DNA of 64,000 bases from JAICMB01 sp035295125 (GCA_035295125.1 DATGJP010000107.1:1-64000); one strand, 5' to 3'. Numbered from the stretch's first letter, positions 34,018 to 42,915 are shown. The notes: generated by a model from the letters alone, not told the origin. Translations and numbers: made by a program.

Positions 34018-34628
34018 CAGACGTCGATCCGATCCGCAAGTCCGCGTTCGATTTCCCGGAGTTGAGTCTCAATCGAGGCGTCGAGTTGGCCCTGTGCCGT
34101 CTCGAAGCGAATATCGCCCGGCTGCAGCGAGGGGTCAGAGATGATTTCCATTTTGCCCTTGACGTTCAAATTCGTCAGCGAGTGGCGGATGGCGGCTTCG
34201 TACGATGGATGAACCGTCACACGCGAGCATTCACGCGCCTGCAGCTTCGCAACTGCAGCCGAAACCAGCCCATGGATCGCGTCGGGATCGATTGTGATCT
34301 CGCGGTTGAGTATCCGGGTCGCAATGGCAATGGCCAGGTGAGCAATTTCCGGCGACGCTTCCTCGCGAATCTGCTGCCGCATGCCGGCGAGGCCCGCAAT
34401 CGCGCGGCCGAGTTGTTCCACGGCTGCTTGAACCTTGGCCTCCGACTCGCGTCGTGCCACGGCAAGAGCCTCCGCCATACCTTGTTCGCGGCCCTCCCGG
34501 AGCTTTTGCTCCAGTTGTTGCGCGACGCTGGGTTCCTGCTTCTGAGGCGCGCTGGCCGCCGTAAGCGAACGCCACAGGATGGGCGCCGCATGACTTTGTT
34601 CCCTCCCACGGATGACTTCCGACGGCAT
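34017..34628 (-). CDS. fliH: Flagellar assembly protein FliH
   Basis: A 203-residue protein; FliH dimers hold FliI inactive and dock it at the export gate. Residues 30-100 are a charged helical stretch with repeated small residues (LEQKLREGREQGMAEAL, QLGRAIAGLAGMRQQ); the C-terminal half shows the conserved LAIAIATRILNREI and VTVHPSYEAAI. It begins 1 base after the fliF stop and overlaps fliI by 1 base. In most operons fliG lies between fliF and fliH; here it does not, as fliG is about 12 kb away on the other strand. Confidence 0.92.
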   Translation of the reverse strand: MPSEVIRGREQSHAAPILWRSLTAASAPQKQEPSVAQQLEQKLREGREQGMAEALAVARRESEAKVQAAVEQLGRAIAGLAGMRQQIREEASPEIAHLAIAIATRILNREITIDPDAIHGLVSAAVAKLQARECSRVTVHPSYEAAIRHSLTNLNVKGKMEIISDPSLQPGDIRFETAQGQLDASIETQLREIERGLADRIDV

Positions 34629-34629
34629 C

Positions 34630-36285
34630 CTACGGGTTGTCCTCTTCTGCCAGCCACGACTTCATCACCGAGGCCCACAACTCCCCATCGCGTGTGACGC
34701 TGTCGCGCAGTTGTGCTGTGATCACCTCCATGCGTGTCGGCGGTAATTGTGCCGGCTCTGGCGCATGCTCAACTGCCGCAGCGCTAAGCCCGGCCGCCGC
34801 GTTTGACAGCGACACGGAATCAGCCACTTCGGCTGCTTCACGCAGAGCAGCGGGAGCGGCCATCACCTCCATCCTGCGCGGTCTTCGACGCAGGAGCAGT
34901 ATTCCCGCCAGTACGATCACAAGCAGTACGCCACCGGCGCCATACATGTAGACCGGATTGCTCTTGAGCAGATCGAGAAAAGCCGCCGGAGTCGGTTTCG
35001 CTGGCTTTGCGCCGGGCGCCGGGAGCTGCTCGGGAGGCGTCGAATTCATCGTGGAATCGAATGGCAGCGTTTCGACCATAAGCTGGTCGCCGCGTTGCGT
35101 CTCGAATCCGACCGCTGTCGCAACGAGGTCATGAATCGTTTTCAACTCGTCGGCGCTCGGAGGAACGAGAACGCGCTTCTGATGCGAGCCCTCCTTCTCC
35201 CAGTGGACGGCCTGGTCGACTAGAATCGCGATGGAAAGCCTTTTGATAGCGCCCTGCTGCAAACGGATATGGCGCAGCGTGCGGCTCGACTGGTAGGCGA
35301 CATTCTCGGTACGGCGCGACGGGTTACGGGACGTGGCCGGCTGTTGCGCGGGAGCATTCGGCAGGTTGGCCGCCACCCCGGGTTGACCGCTGGCGCTCGT
35401 GACCGTACCCGAAGCATCTTCTGTCCGCTGCGACGAGACCATCACCGATTTGGTGGGGTCGAGAATTTCATCGCTCTGCTCGCCGCTGGTCATGTCACAT
35501 TCGACCGATAACGCTGTGCGAAATTTGTCCGGTCCCAACAGCGGCTCCAGTGTGCTGCTGATCTTGGCCTGGATCTCGTGCTCGAGCTTCTGCTGGTAAT
35601 CGAGCGCCGCCTCCGACATGTCGCCATCGGCCGAGATCTTCTTGGGGCGGCTCAGCAGATTGCCCTGCATATCGACAACGGACACCGCCGTCGGCGCCAG
35701 GCCCTCGACCGCGCTGGAAACAAGGTGCGTGATGGCAGCGACATTCTGCGGCTGCAGCGAGGCGCCCACACGCAGACGAACCAGGACGCTCGCTTTCGCC
35801 GGTTCGCGCGCATCAACAAACACCGAGTCTTTCGGAAAGGTCACGTGCACGCGCGCCTGCTCCACCTCGTTGATGGACATGATGGAGCGCTCCAACTCGC
35901 CTTCGATGGCGCGCCGATAATTCACATGTTCGGCGAAGTCCGTGATGCCGAAGTTAGTTTTGTCGAAAATCTCAAAACCGATACGGCCGGTTTTGGGAAG
36001 GCCCAGGCCCGCCATTTCAAGCCGCAATTCGGCGACTTTGGCCTCCGGCACCAGCACGACACTACCGTTGGACGAAATGCGGTAGTCGACGCTGGATTCC
36101 TTGAGTTTCTGAACGATGGCCCCGGCGTCTTCCGCGCTGAGCGAGGCAAAAAGCGGCCGGAACGAGCCCTCGCGCTCCCAATGGGTAAACCAAGCGATCC
36201 CGACGGCGATCAAAATACCGCACAGCGCGATGCTCCATCGCTGGACCGGAGAGAGAAGGTTATAAAGTTTTTTGACCTGTCCCAT
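34630..36285 (-). CDS. fliF: Flagellar MS-ring protein FliF
   Basis: A 551-residue membrane protein that forms the MS ring. N-terminal transmembrane helix at about 20-35 (IALCGILIAVGIAWF), ring-building motifs with the conserved FDKTNFGITDFAEHVNYRRA and VHVTFPKDSVF, a variable periplasmic loop, a second helix near 440 (YMYGAGGVLLVIVLAGILLL), and a cytoplasmic tail that should bind FliG. A 58-codon piece of this gene (35476-35649) has a decayed, inverted copy near 42641-42817. It follows fliE after 41 bases. Confidence 0.96.
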   Translation of the reverse strand: MGQVKKLYNLLSPVQRWSIALCGILIAVGIAWFTHWEREGSFRPLFASLSAEDAGAIVQKLKESSVDYRISSNGSVVLVPEAKVAELRLEMAGLGLPKTGRIGFEIFDKTNFGITDFAEHVNYRRAIEGELERSIMSINEVEQARVHVTFPKDSVFVDAREPAKASVLVRLRVGASLQPQNVAAITHLVSSAVEGLAPTAVSVVDMQGNLLSRPKKISADGDMSEAALDYQQKLEHEIQAKISSTLEPLLGPDKFRTALSVECDMTSGEQSDEILDPTKSVMVSSQRTEDASGTVTSASGQPGVAANLPNAPAQQPATSRNPSRRTENVAYQSSRTLRHIRLQQGAIKRLSIAILVDQAVHWEKEGSHQKRVLVPPSADELKTIHDLVATAVGFETQRGDQLMVETLPFDSTMNSTPPEQLPAPGAKPAKPTPAAFLDLLKSNPVYMYGAGGVLLVIVLAGILLLRRRPRRMEVMAAPAALREAAEVADSVSLSNAAAGLSAAAVEHAPEPAQLPPTRMEVITAQLRDSVTRDGELWASVMKSWLAEEDNP

Positions 36286-36326
36286 TTCGCCTTAGAAATG
36301 ACAAGTGGAAGCTTGTCTTAGCGGCA

Positions 36327-36623
36327 TCAAACCTGCATCCTCATCACTTCCTGGTAAGCCGACACAATCTTGTTTCGAACCTGCAGAAACATCTCGAACT
36401 CCAGCTCGGCTCGCTGTGACGCCAACGCCACCGAGTGCAACTCCTCATCCCCGCCCCCCAGGAAGTTCGTTACGGCGCTCTGAGCAGCGTCCTGCGACTT
36501 CTGCACATGACCGATATAGGACTCCAGCATGGCCTGGAAATCCCCACTCGCGCCTTGCGTGGGCTTGATACTGCCAACATCGGGGAGACTGGGAAGCGCG
36601 GATCCTGAGATCGGTGCGATCAT
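36327..36623 (-). CDS. fliE: Flagellar hook-basal body protein FliE
   Basis: A 98-residue protein that links the MS ring to the rod and export gate. The C-terminal half is typical: LASQRAELEFEMFLQVRNKIVSAYQEVMRMQV. The first 25 codons have a decayed copy at 42817-42891. It lies 4 bases after flgC in the operon order flgB, flgC, fliE, fliF. Confidence 0.95.
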   Translation of the reverse strand: MIAPISGSALPSLPDVGSIKPTQGASGDFQAMLESYIGHVQKSQDAAQSAVTNFLGGGDEELHSVALASQRAELEFEMFLQVRNKIVSAYQEVMRMQV

Positions 36624-36627
36624 CCAT

Positions 36628-37065
36628 TTACCTCAAGAGGTCCAGAGAACGCTGGATCATGTCCTTCACCGCCGACATGGCGGATACGTTCGCCTCATAA
36701 CCACGCGAAACGCTCATGAGGTCGACCATGTCCTCGGCGGGATTGACGCGCGGGAACGCTACGTAGCCGTCCGGGTTCGCATCGGGATGACCCGGCATGT
36801 AACGCATTTCCGGATCACGGGTGTCGGTCGTGATCCCTGAGACCGTTACCCCCGTCATGTTGCCGTCGAGCGCCGTCTCGAATTGCGTACCGAACGAGTT
36901 GAGCCCCGGGTCGGAGCTGAACACAACGTCTTTGCGCCGGTAGGGGCCGCCATCGGGTGTTCGCGTCGTCTCCGCGTTCGCCAGGTTCTCAACCAGAACC
37001 TCGGCGCGCGATCTTTGCGCCGCCATCCCCGATGCGCTGACTGCCATGGAACCGAACAGGCTCAT
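36628..37065 (-). CDS. flgC: Flagellar basal-body rod protein FlgC
   Basis: A 145-residue proximal rod protein. The N-terminus (SAVAxSGMAAQRSRAEVLVENLANAET type) and C-terminal RGYEANVSAMSAVKDMIQRSLDLLR are the terminal helices shared by rod and hook proteins, and YVAFPRVNPAEDMVDLM is FlgC-specific. It overlaps flgB by four bases (ATGA). Exported through the flagellar apparatus without a signal peptide. Confidence 0.96.
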   Translation of the reverse strand: MSLFGSMAVSASGMAAQRSRAEVLVENLANAETTRTPDGGPYRRKDVVFSSDPGLNSFGTQFETALDGNMTGVTVSGITTDTRDPEMRYMPGHPDANPDGYVAFPRVNPAEDMVDLMSVSRGYEANVSAMSAVKDMIQRSLDLLR

Positions 37066-37397
37066 GATGTCGCTCCGTCTTTAATCGCTTCGCGCACGGA
37101 TTGCAACTCCGAGCGTGTCAGCGTTGAAGCAATACTGAATCGCAGTTGATTCTCGGCCAGCAGCCGGGCTTCGCGATCGATGTTGACGTTATTGCCGTCG
37201 TTTTTCGTTTGCAGTCCGGGGACTTCAACCACCGAGGGCAGCATTCCCAATTGCGCGTTGAACTCGTGTTGGAAATCGATGTCCTGGGTTTTATATCCCG
37301 GTGTGTCGGCGTTCGCCAGATTCGATGCGACGAGCTTCTGGCGAGCGCTCAGCAGCGTCATGTATTGTTCGAGATTGCCGCTCAAGCTTTCCAGCAT
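37062..37397 (-). CDS. flgB: Flagellar basal-body rod protein FlgB
   Basis: A 111-residue proximal rod protein; SNLANADTPGYKTQDIDF is the family signature. It is the first gene of the basal-body operon. The start at 37397 leaves the usual 20 residues before the signature. A perfect sigma-54 promoter lies directly upstream (37412-37427), so the predicted transcript would begin within a few bases of the ATG. The first codons and the promoter also occur as a copy at 42892-43012. Confidence 0.95.
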   Translation of the reverse strand: MLESLSGNLEQYMTLLSARQKLVASNLANADTPGYKTQDIDFQHEFNAQLGMLPSVVEVPGLQTKNDGNNVNIDREARLLAENQLRFSIASTLTRSELQSVREAIKDGATS

Positions 37398-37411
37398 GGC
37401 GACGTGAGGGG

Positions 37412-37427
37412 TGCAATCCGAGTGCCA
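37412..37427 (-). promoter_or_regulatory. Sigma-54 promoter of the flgB operon
   Basis: On the minus strand the sequence reads TGGCAC (37427-37422), TCGGA, TTGCA (37416-37412). This matches the -24/-12 consensus TGGCAC-N5-TTGCA exactly. It implies control by RpoN and a sigma-54 activator, as for class II/III flagellar genes in many bacteria. The expected start, about 12 bases past the GC of the -12 element, is only about 5 bases from the flgB ATG. Confidence 0.85.
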
Positions 37428-37505
37428 CCCTAACCTATTGATTTCAGGTAGCTTCGCTTGAATTTGCGTTGAGGCTTAGACGGGGGGTGTTGAGATCTCG
37501 ACGGG

Positions 37506-37799
37506 TCAGCCCTGGGCGAGGCTGTGTGTTGAGCGGTTTCCTGCAGACTCATATTGGGACGACCGCTGCAGGTCAACCAGACAGGCCGCCACCATAGATT
37601 TTCGGACCAGGGCGTTCTGTCGCGCTCGTTCGATTATCGCGAGCACCTCAGCATGGTTCTCCGCAGAATGTAAGGCCGCGCAACGCTGGAGCAATTCCTG
37701 AGCTTCCTCGAAGTTTCCCCGTGAAATGCTCTGGCAGAGCTGGTTTCCCAATGCCTCAATTTCAGCAGTAACGTTAGACTCCAGCGTTGTTGTTTGCAT
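37506..37799 (-). CDS. Small helical protein behind fliD, FliT-like chaperone candidate
   Basis: A 97-residue, mostly helical protein overlapping the fliD 3' end by 26 bases. It begins MQTTTLESNVTAEIEALGNQL and contains RGNFEEAQELLQRCAAL and ARQNALVRKSMVAACLVDLQ. In many bacteria the genes after fliD encode the export chaperones FliS and FliT; size and helicity fit FliT (the FliD chaperone) better than FliS, but I see no diagnostic motif. Coupled translation with fliD supports a partner role. The 108 bases between it and flgB hold the sigma-54 promoter. Confidence 0.65.
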   Translation of the reverse strand: MQTTTLESNVTAEIEALGNQLCQSISRGNFEEAQELLQRCAALHSAENHAEVLAIIERARQNALVRKSMVAACLVDLQRSSQYESAGNRSTHSLAQG

Positions 37800-39123
37800 T
37801 CGTGGTTTGGAACAATTGCGTCAGGAAACTATTCTGCGATTCAAGGGTGGATAGCATGGCGTCGGCCGCCGCCATCTGGTTCGTGAGATTGGTCTGTAAG
37901 AGCGTGATCTGGTTTTGCTGGGTCGTGATCCGGTTGTTGATATCCGTGATGTTCTGGCTGTACCCGTTGATGTCGTTTGTAATCACGCCGCTCGAAGGAT
38001 CAAGGAGTCCGTTCAGGGTGTTGGTGGCGCTTTGAAGAAAGCCGCTCGATGAAGTGCCGAGAAAACTCAAAGCATCGCTGATTTGTCCTGGAGTGAAACT
38101 GTTGAGGGCCGTGGAATCGAAAGTTAACGTGCCTTGCTTCGTGAATTGAACGCCCAAGTCCGCGAGTGAATGAATGGAGCCGGAACCGCCTGTATAGGTG
38201 ACGAGGTTTTGCAGCGCCTGCGTTACGACGGAAATCGTGCTGTCGCCGGCAAGAGGTCCGGCGTTCTGGCCATGACTCTTGGCCAATTCCGCGACAGCGG
38301 AATTGTAAGCGTTTACGAGTCCCTGAAGCGAATTCGTGATGCTCGAAGAGCTGTTCGACACATTGATCGTAGAGGTGCCGGTAGCATTCAATGTCGCAGT
38401 GAGCCCCGGCGCAATGGTCACATTTTGCGTCGTCGTTGAAATTCCGCCGCTCGGCAGCCCGTTCACCGTGTAAACCGCATTGGTACCCGTCGAAAGGCTT
38501 GTGAGCAGATTCGACGTGCCGTCGTTCAATTGGATCGACTGATTACCGAGGTTCGTCGCCTGGAGCGCCAGGCGATAATCCGGCGTGGATGAGCCCACAT
38601 TAATAATGGTTGCCTGGACGCCGGCTCCGCTGCTATTGATCGCGGCGGCCAACGCATTCAAGTTATTGGAGCTCAGTTTCAAGTTAACGGTGTTCGTCCC
38701 AACCGTCAGAGTGTATGTTGAGCTCGAGCTTATGTTTTGACTGGTGGGGTCACTTACTGAAGGTAAACCGTCGGAACTCTTGGCCGTACTAAAGGAGCCT
38801 GCATTACTAACATTTACGATGTAAGAGCCGGGCAGTGCACTGGAGGTCGCATTTGCAGAGAGTACGGATGTATTAGAAATGCTCGTCGAAATGGGGTTGC
38901 TCGTCGAGGACCCGACACTCTGTACGGACGAGTTCAAACTGGATATTACATTCTCAAGCGACTGTGCAGCGTTTAACTGGCTGGTGAAAGTGGCCTGTTG
39001 GGTCTGTAACTGCTGCAACGGTTGCGATGCCAGCGATACCGATCGAGCAATGACGTTTTGCAGGTCATTGGCAAATTGGCTGCTTCCGGTGAATACGTTA
39101 AGCGGGGCTACAGACGAAGCCAT
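37774..39123 (-). CDS. fliD: Flagellar filament cap protein FliD (HAP2)
   Basis: A 449-residue filament cap protein. The N-terminal helix with SVSLASQPLQQLQTQQATF and the C-terminal coiled coil (ITDINNRITTQQNQITLLQ, then AADAMLSTLESQNSFLTQLF) are the FliD terminal domains; the middle is a Ser/Thr/Asn-rich beta region (TLTVGTNTVNLKLSSNNL). GAGGAG lies upstream of the ATG. A strong hairpin separates it from the flagellin 1 stop. It is exported by the flagellar apparatus. Confidence 0.94.
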   Translation of the reverse strand: MASSVAPLNVFTGSSQFANDLQNVIARSVSLASQPLQQLQTQQATFTSQLNAAQSLENVISSLNSSVQSVGSSTSNPISTSISNTSVLSANATSSALPGSYIVNVSNAGSFSTAKSSDGLPSVSDPTSQNISSSSTYTLTVGTNTVNLKLSSNNLNALAAAINSSGAGVQATIINVGSSTPDYRLALQATNLGNQSIQLNDGTSNLLTSLSTGTNAVYTVNGLPSGGISTTTQNVTIAPGLTATLNATGTSTINVSNSSSSITNSLQGLVNAYNSAVAELAKSHGQNAGPLAGDSTISVVTQALQNLVTYTGGSGSIHSLADLGVQFTKQGTLTFDSTALNSFTPGQISDALSFLGTSSSGFLQSATNTLNGLLDPSSGVITNDINGYSQNITDINNRITTQQNQITLLQTNLTNQMAAADAMLSTLESQNSFLTQLFQTTNANNNAGV

Positions 39124-39144
39124 ATGGTCTCCTCAAAATGGACT

Positions 39145-39169
39145 AGGGCCGATCCATAGGATCGGCCCT
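39145..39169 (-). terminator. Hairpin between flagellin 1 and fliD
   Basis: A perfect 11-base stem, AGGGCCGATCC with GGATCGGCCCT, around a three-base loop. It lies 21 bases after the flagellin 1 stop and 21 bases before the fliD ATG on the minus strand. The T-run after it is imperfect (AGTCCATTTT), so it may act as a leaky terminator or 3'-end stabiliser for the abundant flagellin message, lowering fliD expression. Confidence 0.6.
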
Positions 39170-39190
39170 TTCCCCTCTGAACTTTAAAAC

Positions 39191-40684
39191 CTATTGCAGG
39201 AGCTTCAACACGAGCTGCGGAAGAGCGTTGGCTTGCGCCAAGGCGGAGACCGAAGCTTGCGACAGCACCTGAGACTTCGTCAGGTTGCTCGCTTCCGTCG
39301 CGACGTCGGCATCGCGGATGTGCGATTCGGCGCCGGAGAAGTTGGCGATCTGAGAGTTTGCCAGGCCGATAGCGTAGTTCAGCTTGTTCTCGCCTGCGCC
39401 GACGCGGCCCTGTACGGTGCCGAGAGTGGCGACAGCGGCCGTGATCGACGTGATCGCCGCCAGGGCATTGCCTGTAGAACTGGCGGTTGACGACGGCCCG
39501 GAGACCGACTCAGTGCCGGGGGTGCTGCCTGCGCCATACACACCCTTGGTAGCCACAGCGTTCGACGATGCGGTGAAACTGCTGCCGCTCTGAATGGAGA
39601 TGCCCGTACCCGCGGAATCTTTGACCGCGTAGATTCCAATCTTCGCGCTCTGCGCGTTGATCAGCGCGATGGCGGAGTCTACCGTTTCGGTCGCGCCCAG
39701 ATTGACAGTAGCCGTGCCCTGGCCGTTCTGGAAGGTCAATGTTTCAGCGCCCTGAACGTAGGCGACATTGGCGCCATTGTTGGCTCCGCTGGCGGAGGTA
39801 TAGTTGCCGACGTTAGTCGCCTGCGCGTTGGTTGTGGCGATCTGGTCGACCGCGTCCGCCGTCGTCGTCTTCACGGTATACGCCGTGCCGCCGCCAAACT
39901 GAAGCTGCCCGTTGCCACCAACCGACGCCTGAATTCCATACTGGTTCAGCGAGCCGTTAAGCTGGCTGAGCACCTGCGCCTGTGTCAGACCGCCCGCGCC
40001 GCCCGTCACCGTCGCGGTAACCTGCTGTGCGCCACCCGCGCTTTGATAAATGTTGAACGTAAACGTCTGCGATGCAGAGGCCAGGAACGTGGCGCCGGGA
40101 GCATCCAACCGGACGGTGTTCGTGTTGAGCTGCGTGCCGCCCGCGGCGACGCTGGCCTGGCTCAATGCCAAACCGGCGGCATCCACCTGGTTCGTCGTGC
40201 CACTCAGATCGATGTTGACCTGGGAATTGGACTGAACGTTGCCGCCACCGATGTAGACGGTGTTCTGGACGTTAAACTTGCCGCCGCTGACGAGGCCGAT
40301 GTTGCTCGCCTGCTGCGTGATTTCACCTAACAGGGACTGGAATTCGTTGTTCAGAGTGTTGCGGTCGCCGGTGAAAGTGGTGCTGGCCGACTCGGTGGCA
40401 AGAGTCTTCAGGCGGTCCAGAATCTGGGAAATGTTATTCAATCCGCCATCAATGATCTGCAATGCGCTCAGACCGTCATTGGCGTTGCGGACGCCCTGCG
40501 AGATTTCGGACACGCTGCTGCGAAGTCCATTCGCAACCGCCAGACCCGCGGCGTCATCAGCCGACGAATTGATGCGGTAGCCCGACGTCAAGCGCGTGAT
40601 GGCCTGGCTCTCGTTAGCATTGTTGATCGTTAAATTCTGTTGGGCGACGAGCGCCGTGGTATTAGTTTGAAGGGAAATTGACAT
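39191..40684 (-). CDS. fliC: Flagellin 1
   Basis: A 497-residue flagellin. The D0/D1 ends are conserved: ITRLTSGYRINSSADDAAG and RNANDGLSALQIIDGGLNN at the N-terminus, GRVGAGENKLNYAIGLANSQ and ATEASNLTKSQVLSQA at the C-terminus. The middle (about 170-400) is variable, rich in Gly, Ala and Thr. It is one of three tandem paralogues; the ends are nearly identical among them, the centre diverges most in this copy (GTTNQVDAAGLALSQAS, TNAQATNVGNYT). Unlike the other two it has a clear AGAGGA ribosome site. No sigma-28 site is visible in the 190 bases upstream. Confidence 0.97.
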   Translation of the reverse strand: MSISLQTNTTALVAQQNLTINNANESQAITRLTSGYRINSSADDAAGLAVANGLRSSVSEISQGVRNANDGLSALQIIDGGLNNISQILDRLKTLATESASTTFTGDRNTLNNEFQSLLGEITQQASNIGLVSGGKFNVQNTVYIGGGNVQSNSQVNIDLSGTTNQVDAAGLALSQASVAAGGTQLNTNTVRLDAPGATFLASASQTFTFNIYQSAGGAQQVTATVTGGAGGLTQAQVLSQLNGSLNQYGIQASVGGNGQLQFGGGTAYTVKTTTADAVDQIATTNAQATNVGNYTSASGANNGANVAYVQGAETLTFQNGQGTATVNLGATETVDSAIALINAQSAKIGIYAVKDSAGTGISIQSGSSFTASSNAVATKGVYGAGSTPGTESVSGPSSTASSTGNALAAITSITAAVATLGTVQGRVGAGENKLNYAIGLANSQIANFSGAESHIRDADVATEASNLTKSQVLSQASVSALAQANALPQLVLKLLQ

Positions 40685-40875
40685 TTTATCCTCTTTCAGA
40701 TTTCTACGGCTTCGGGCCGAGGTTGCTGATCTTCAGCAGCACCATTCATCTCGCGATTTTCAGGCGCGATTTGAAACTTTTTTCGCAGTTTCGTTTGGAA
40801 CTTAACAGCCGGGAAGTACCAGCTTCGATCACCGGGCAGGTTGGTTCGTTTCATAGGCTGACTTTAGTAACGAGG

Positions 40876-42381
40876 CTACTGCTGCAGCAGCTTCAAGACT
40901 TGCTGCGGGAGAGCGTTGGCTTGCGCCAATGCGGATACGGAAGCCTGCGACAGCACCTGTGACTTGGTCAGGTTGCTTGCTTCTGTGGCGACATCGGCAT
41001 CGCGGATGTGCGACTCGGCTCCCGAGAAATTGGCGATTTGGGAGTTTGCCAGGCCGATGGCGTAGTTCAGCTTGTTCTCGCCGGCGCCGACGCGGCCCTG
41101 CACTTGGCCAAGAGTTGAAACGGCATCTGTGATAGCGGTGATCGCCGCAAGTGCATTCCCGGTCGTGCCGGAAGTGGACGAAGGAGCGACAACCGTCTGC
41201 TGACCGGGTCCCGCGTTACCGACACCAAACACGCCGGTGCCCGCACCGGCCGTCGTGGCTACCGTGAAACTGGCGGCGCTTTGTAGTGTAATGCCGGTAC
41301 CCTGATAATCCTTTACAGCGTAGACGCCAACCTTTGCCGTCTGGGCGTTGATCTTTGCGATCGCGGCATCGAGAGTATCGGTGTTGGCGAGAGACACGGT
41401 TGCGGTCCCTTGCCCGTTCTGAAAGGTCAGGGTTTCATTGGCCGGGACCAATGGAGCGGCAGAGGCAATGCCGGAGGAATCGCTGGCCGCCGAGTATAGA
41501 CCGGCATTGATATTCTCCGAGCCAGTCGTGGCGATCTCGTCGGTGGCGTCCGCGGTCGTCGTCTTTACCGTGAACGCCGTGCCGCCGCCAAACTCAAGCT
41601 GTCCACTGCTCCCCAGCGACGCTTGAATGCCGTACTGGTTCAGCGAGCCGTTGAGCTGAGTGAGTACCTGGTCCTCCGTAAGCCCGGCCGCCGATCCAAT
41701 CACAGTGGCGGTAACCTGCTGCGCGCCGCCGGCGCTCTGATAGAGATTGAACGTGAAGGTCTGCGTGGCAGATGCGGAGAGGAACGTGGCTCCGGGAGCA
41801 TCCAGCCGAACGGTGTTATTGAGGAGATCAGTGCCACCCGCTGCGACAGTGGCCTGGCTTAAACCGAGGCCCGCGGCATCCACCTGGTTCTGCGTGCCAC
41901 TCAGGTCGATATTGACCTGGGAGTTTGCCTGCACGTTGCCGCCGCCGATGTAGACGGTGTTTAGCACGTTGAATTTGCCGCCGCCCACGAGGCCAATGTT
42001 GCTCGCCTGCTGCGTGATCTCACCTAACAGGGATTGGAATTCGTTGTTCAGCGTGTTGCGGTCCCCGGTGAAGGTGGTGCTGGCTGACTGCGTGGCAAGA
42101 GTCTTCAGGCGGTCCAGAATCTGGGAAATGTTATTCAACCCGCCATCAATGATCTGTAATGCGCTCAGGCCGTCGTTGGCGTTGCGGACGCCCTGCGAGA
42201 TTTCGGACACGCTGCTGCGAAGTCCATTCGCAACCGCCAGACCCGCGGCATCATCGGCTGAGGAATTGATGCGGTAGCCCGACGTCAGGCGCGTGATGGC
42301 CTGGCTCTCGTTGGCATTGTTAATCGTCAAATTCTGTTCGGCGACGAGCCCTGTGACGTTTGTTTGAAGGGAAATCGACAT
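40876..42381 (-). CDS. fliC: Flagellin 2
   Basis: A 501-residue flagellin, near-identical to flagellins 1 and 3 over the first 160 and last 90 residues. In the centre it matches flagellin 3 more than flagellin 1 (ATTGSENINAGLYSAASD, VYAVKDYQGTGITLQSA). Differences within the conserved start include TNVTGLVAEQNLTI where the others have TNTTALVAQQNLTI. No Shine-Dalgarno is evident; the leader shares TTCAAACCTGGT with flagellin 3. Upstream is the flagellar pseudogene patchwork with a copied sigma-54 promoter pointing this way. Confidence 0.97.
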   Translation of the reverse strand: MSISLQTNVTGLVAEQNLTINNANESQAITRLTSGYRINSSADDAAGLAVANGLRSSVSEISQGVRNANDGLSALQIIDGGLNNISQILDRLKTLATQSASTTFTGDRNTLNNEFQSLLGEITQQASNIGLVGGGKFNVLNTVYIGGGNVQANSQVNIDLSGTQNQVDAAGLGLSQATVAAGGTDLLNNTVRLDAPGATFLSASATQTFTFNLYQSAGGAQQVTATVIGSAAGLTEDQVLTQLNGSLNQYGIQASLGSSGQLEFGGGTAFTVKTTTADATDEIATTGSENINAGLYSAASDSSGIASAAPLVPANETLTFQNGQGTATVSLANTDTLDAAIAKINAQTAKVGVYAVKDYQGTGITLQSAASFTVATTAGAGTGVFGVGNAGPGQQTVVAPSSTSGTTGNALAAITAITDAVSTLGQVQGRVGAGENKLNYAIGLANSQIANFSGAESHIRDADVATEASNLTKSQVLSQASVSALAQANALPQQVLKLLQQ

Positions 42382-42468
42382 TGTTTTATTTCAAGACCAG
42401 GTTTGAAGATGCAGTGGCGGACACCCTCCACCGTTGATAGGGTGCTGTCCGTGGTGGAGTGAAAGTTT

Positions 42469-42625
42469 TTTTAGTGCTTGGGTTGCGGAGCCGGAGTTGC
42501 GGCACGTGGAGTTGTGCCAATCCCTTTAATGCGAGCGTATCTACGAGTACGATGTCGACACGGCGATTCCGTTTGCGGCAGCTATCCGTATCGTTGGTGT
42601 CGCCAGGAATTGTGGCCACCGTCGC
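42469..42625 (-). pseudogene. Decayed motB 3' end
   Basis: The minus-strand frame reads DTNDTDSCRKRNRRVDIVLV, then DTLALK; intact MotB has DTNDTDEGRKRNRRVDIVIV, then DMLALK at its C-terminus. After this the copy drifts and a one-base shift displaces the original stop (AAGCACTAA is still readable). It precedes flagellin 2 just as intact motB precedes flagellin 3, so the motB-end, leader and flagellin were duplicated as a unit. Confidence 0.85.
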
Positions 42626-42640
42626 GATGCCGTGGCCGGT

Positions 42641-42817
42641 CGTCCCAAGAAGACACTGTTGCCCGACGGCGATATTTCTGAGCCGACGCTCGATTAGCAG
42701 CAAAAGGTCGAACATCATATATAAGCCAAGAACAACCGTACACTCGAGCCGCTGCTGGGACCCGACGAATTCGGCACCGCACGCTCAGTGGAATGCGACA
42801 TCACCGGCGGCGAGCAA
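42641..42817 (+). pseudogene. Inverted, decayed fliF fragment
   Basis: Read on the plus strand, 59 codons match intact FliF residues encoded at 35649-35476: RPKK, DGDISE, QQKVEHHI, LEPLLGPDEFGTA and SVECDITGGEQ against RPKK, DGDMSE, QQKLEHEI, LEPLLGPDKFRTA and SVECDMTSGEQ. Two in-frame stops (TAG, TAA) replace Tyr and Gln codons. The fragment is opposite in orientation to intact fliF relative to the other pieces. Confidence 0.88.
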
Positions 42818-42891
42818 CCGCCTTGCGCCGGCTTTGTGCTGCTTATATCGGGGAGATTCGGAAGTGCGGATCCTGAGACCGGCGCGATCAT
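42817..42891 (-). pseudogene. fliE 5' fragment fused to flgB start
   Basis: Minus-strand frame MIAPVSGSALPNLPDISSTK matches intact FliE MIAPISGSALPSLPDVGSIK, then breaks at the fliF piece. Just upstream three codons ATG-CTG-GAG correspond to the flgB start (MLE), so flgB and fliE starts have been joined with everything between deleted. Confidence 0.87.
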
Positions 42892-42915
42892 CTCCAGCAT
42901 GGCGACGTGGTGAGG

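Noticed and set aside
37506..37799. Calling the small gene after fliD fliS
   Set aside because: The sequence lacks the FliS pattern; length and helicity fit FliT better, and even that is unproven.
42386..42718. Minus-strand open frame of 110 codons that could be called a gene
   Set aside because: It is a chimera of antisense fliF and the motB tail, so it is pseudogene sequence.
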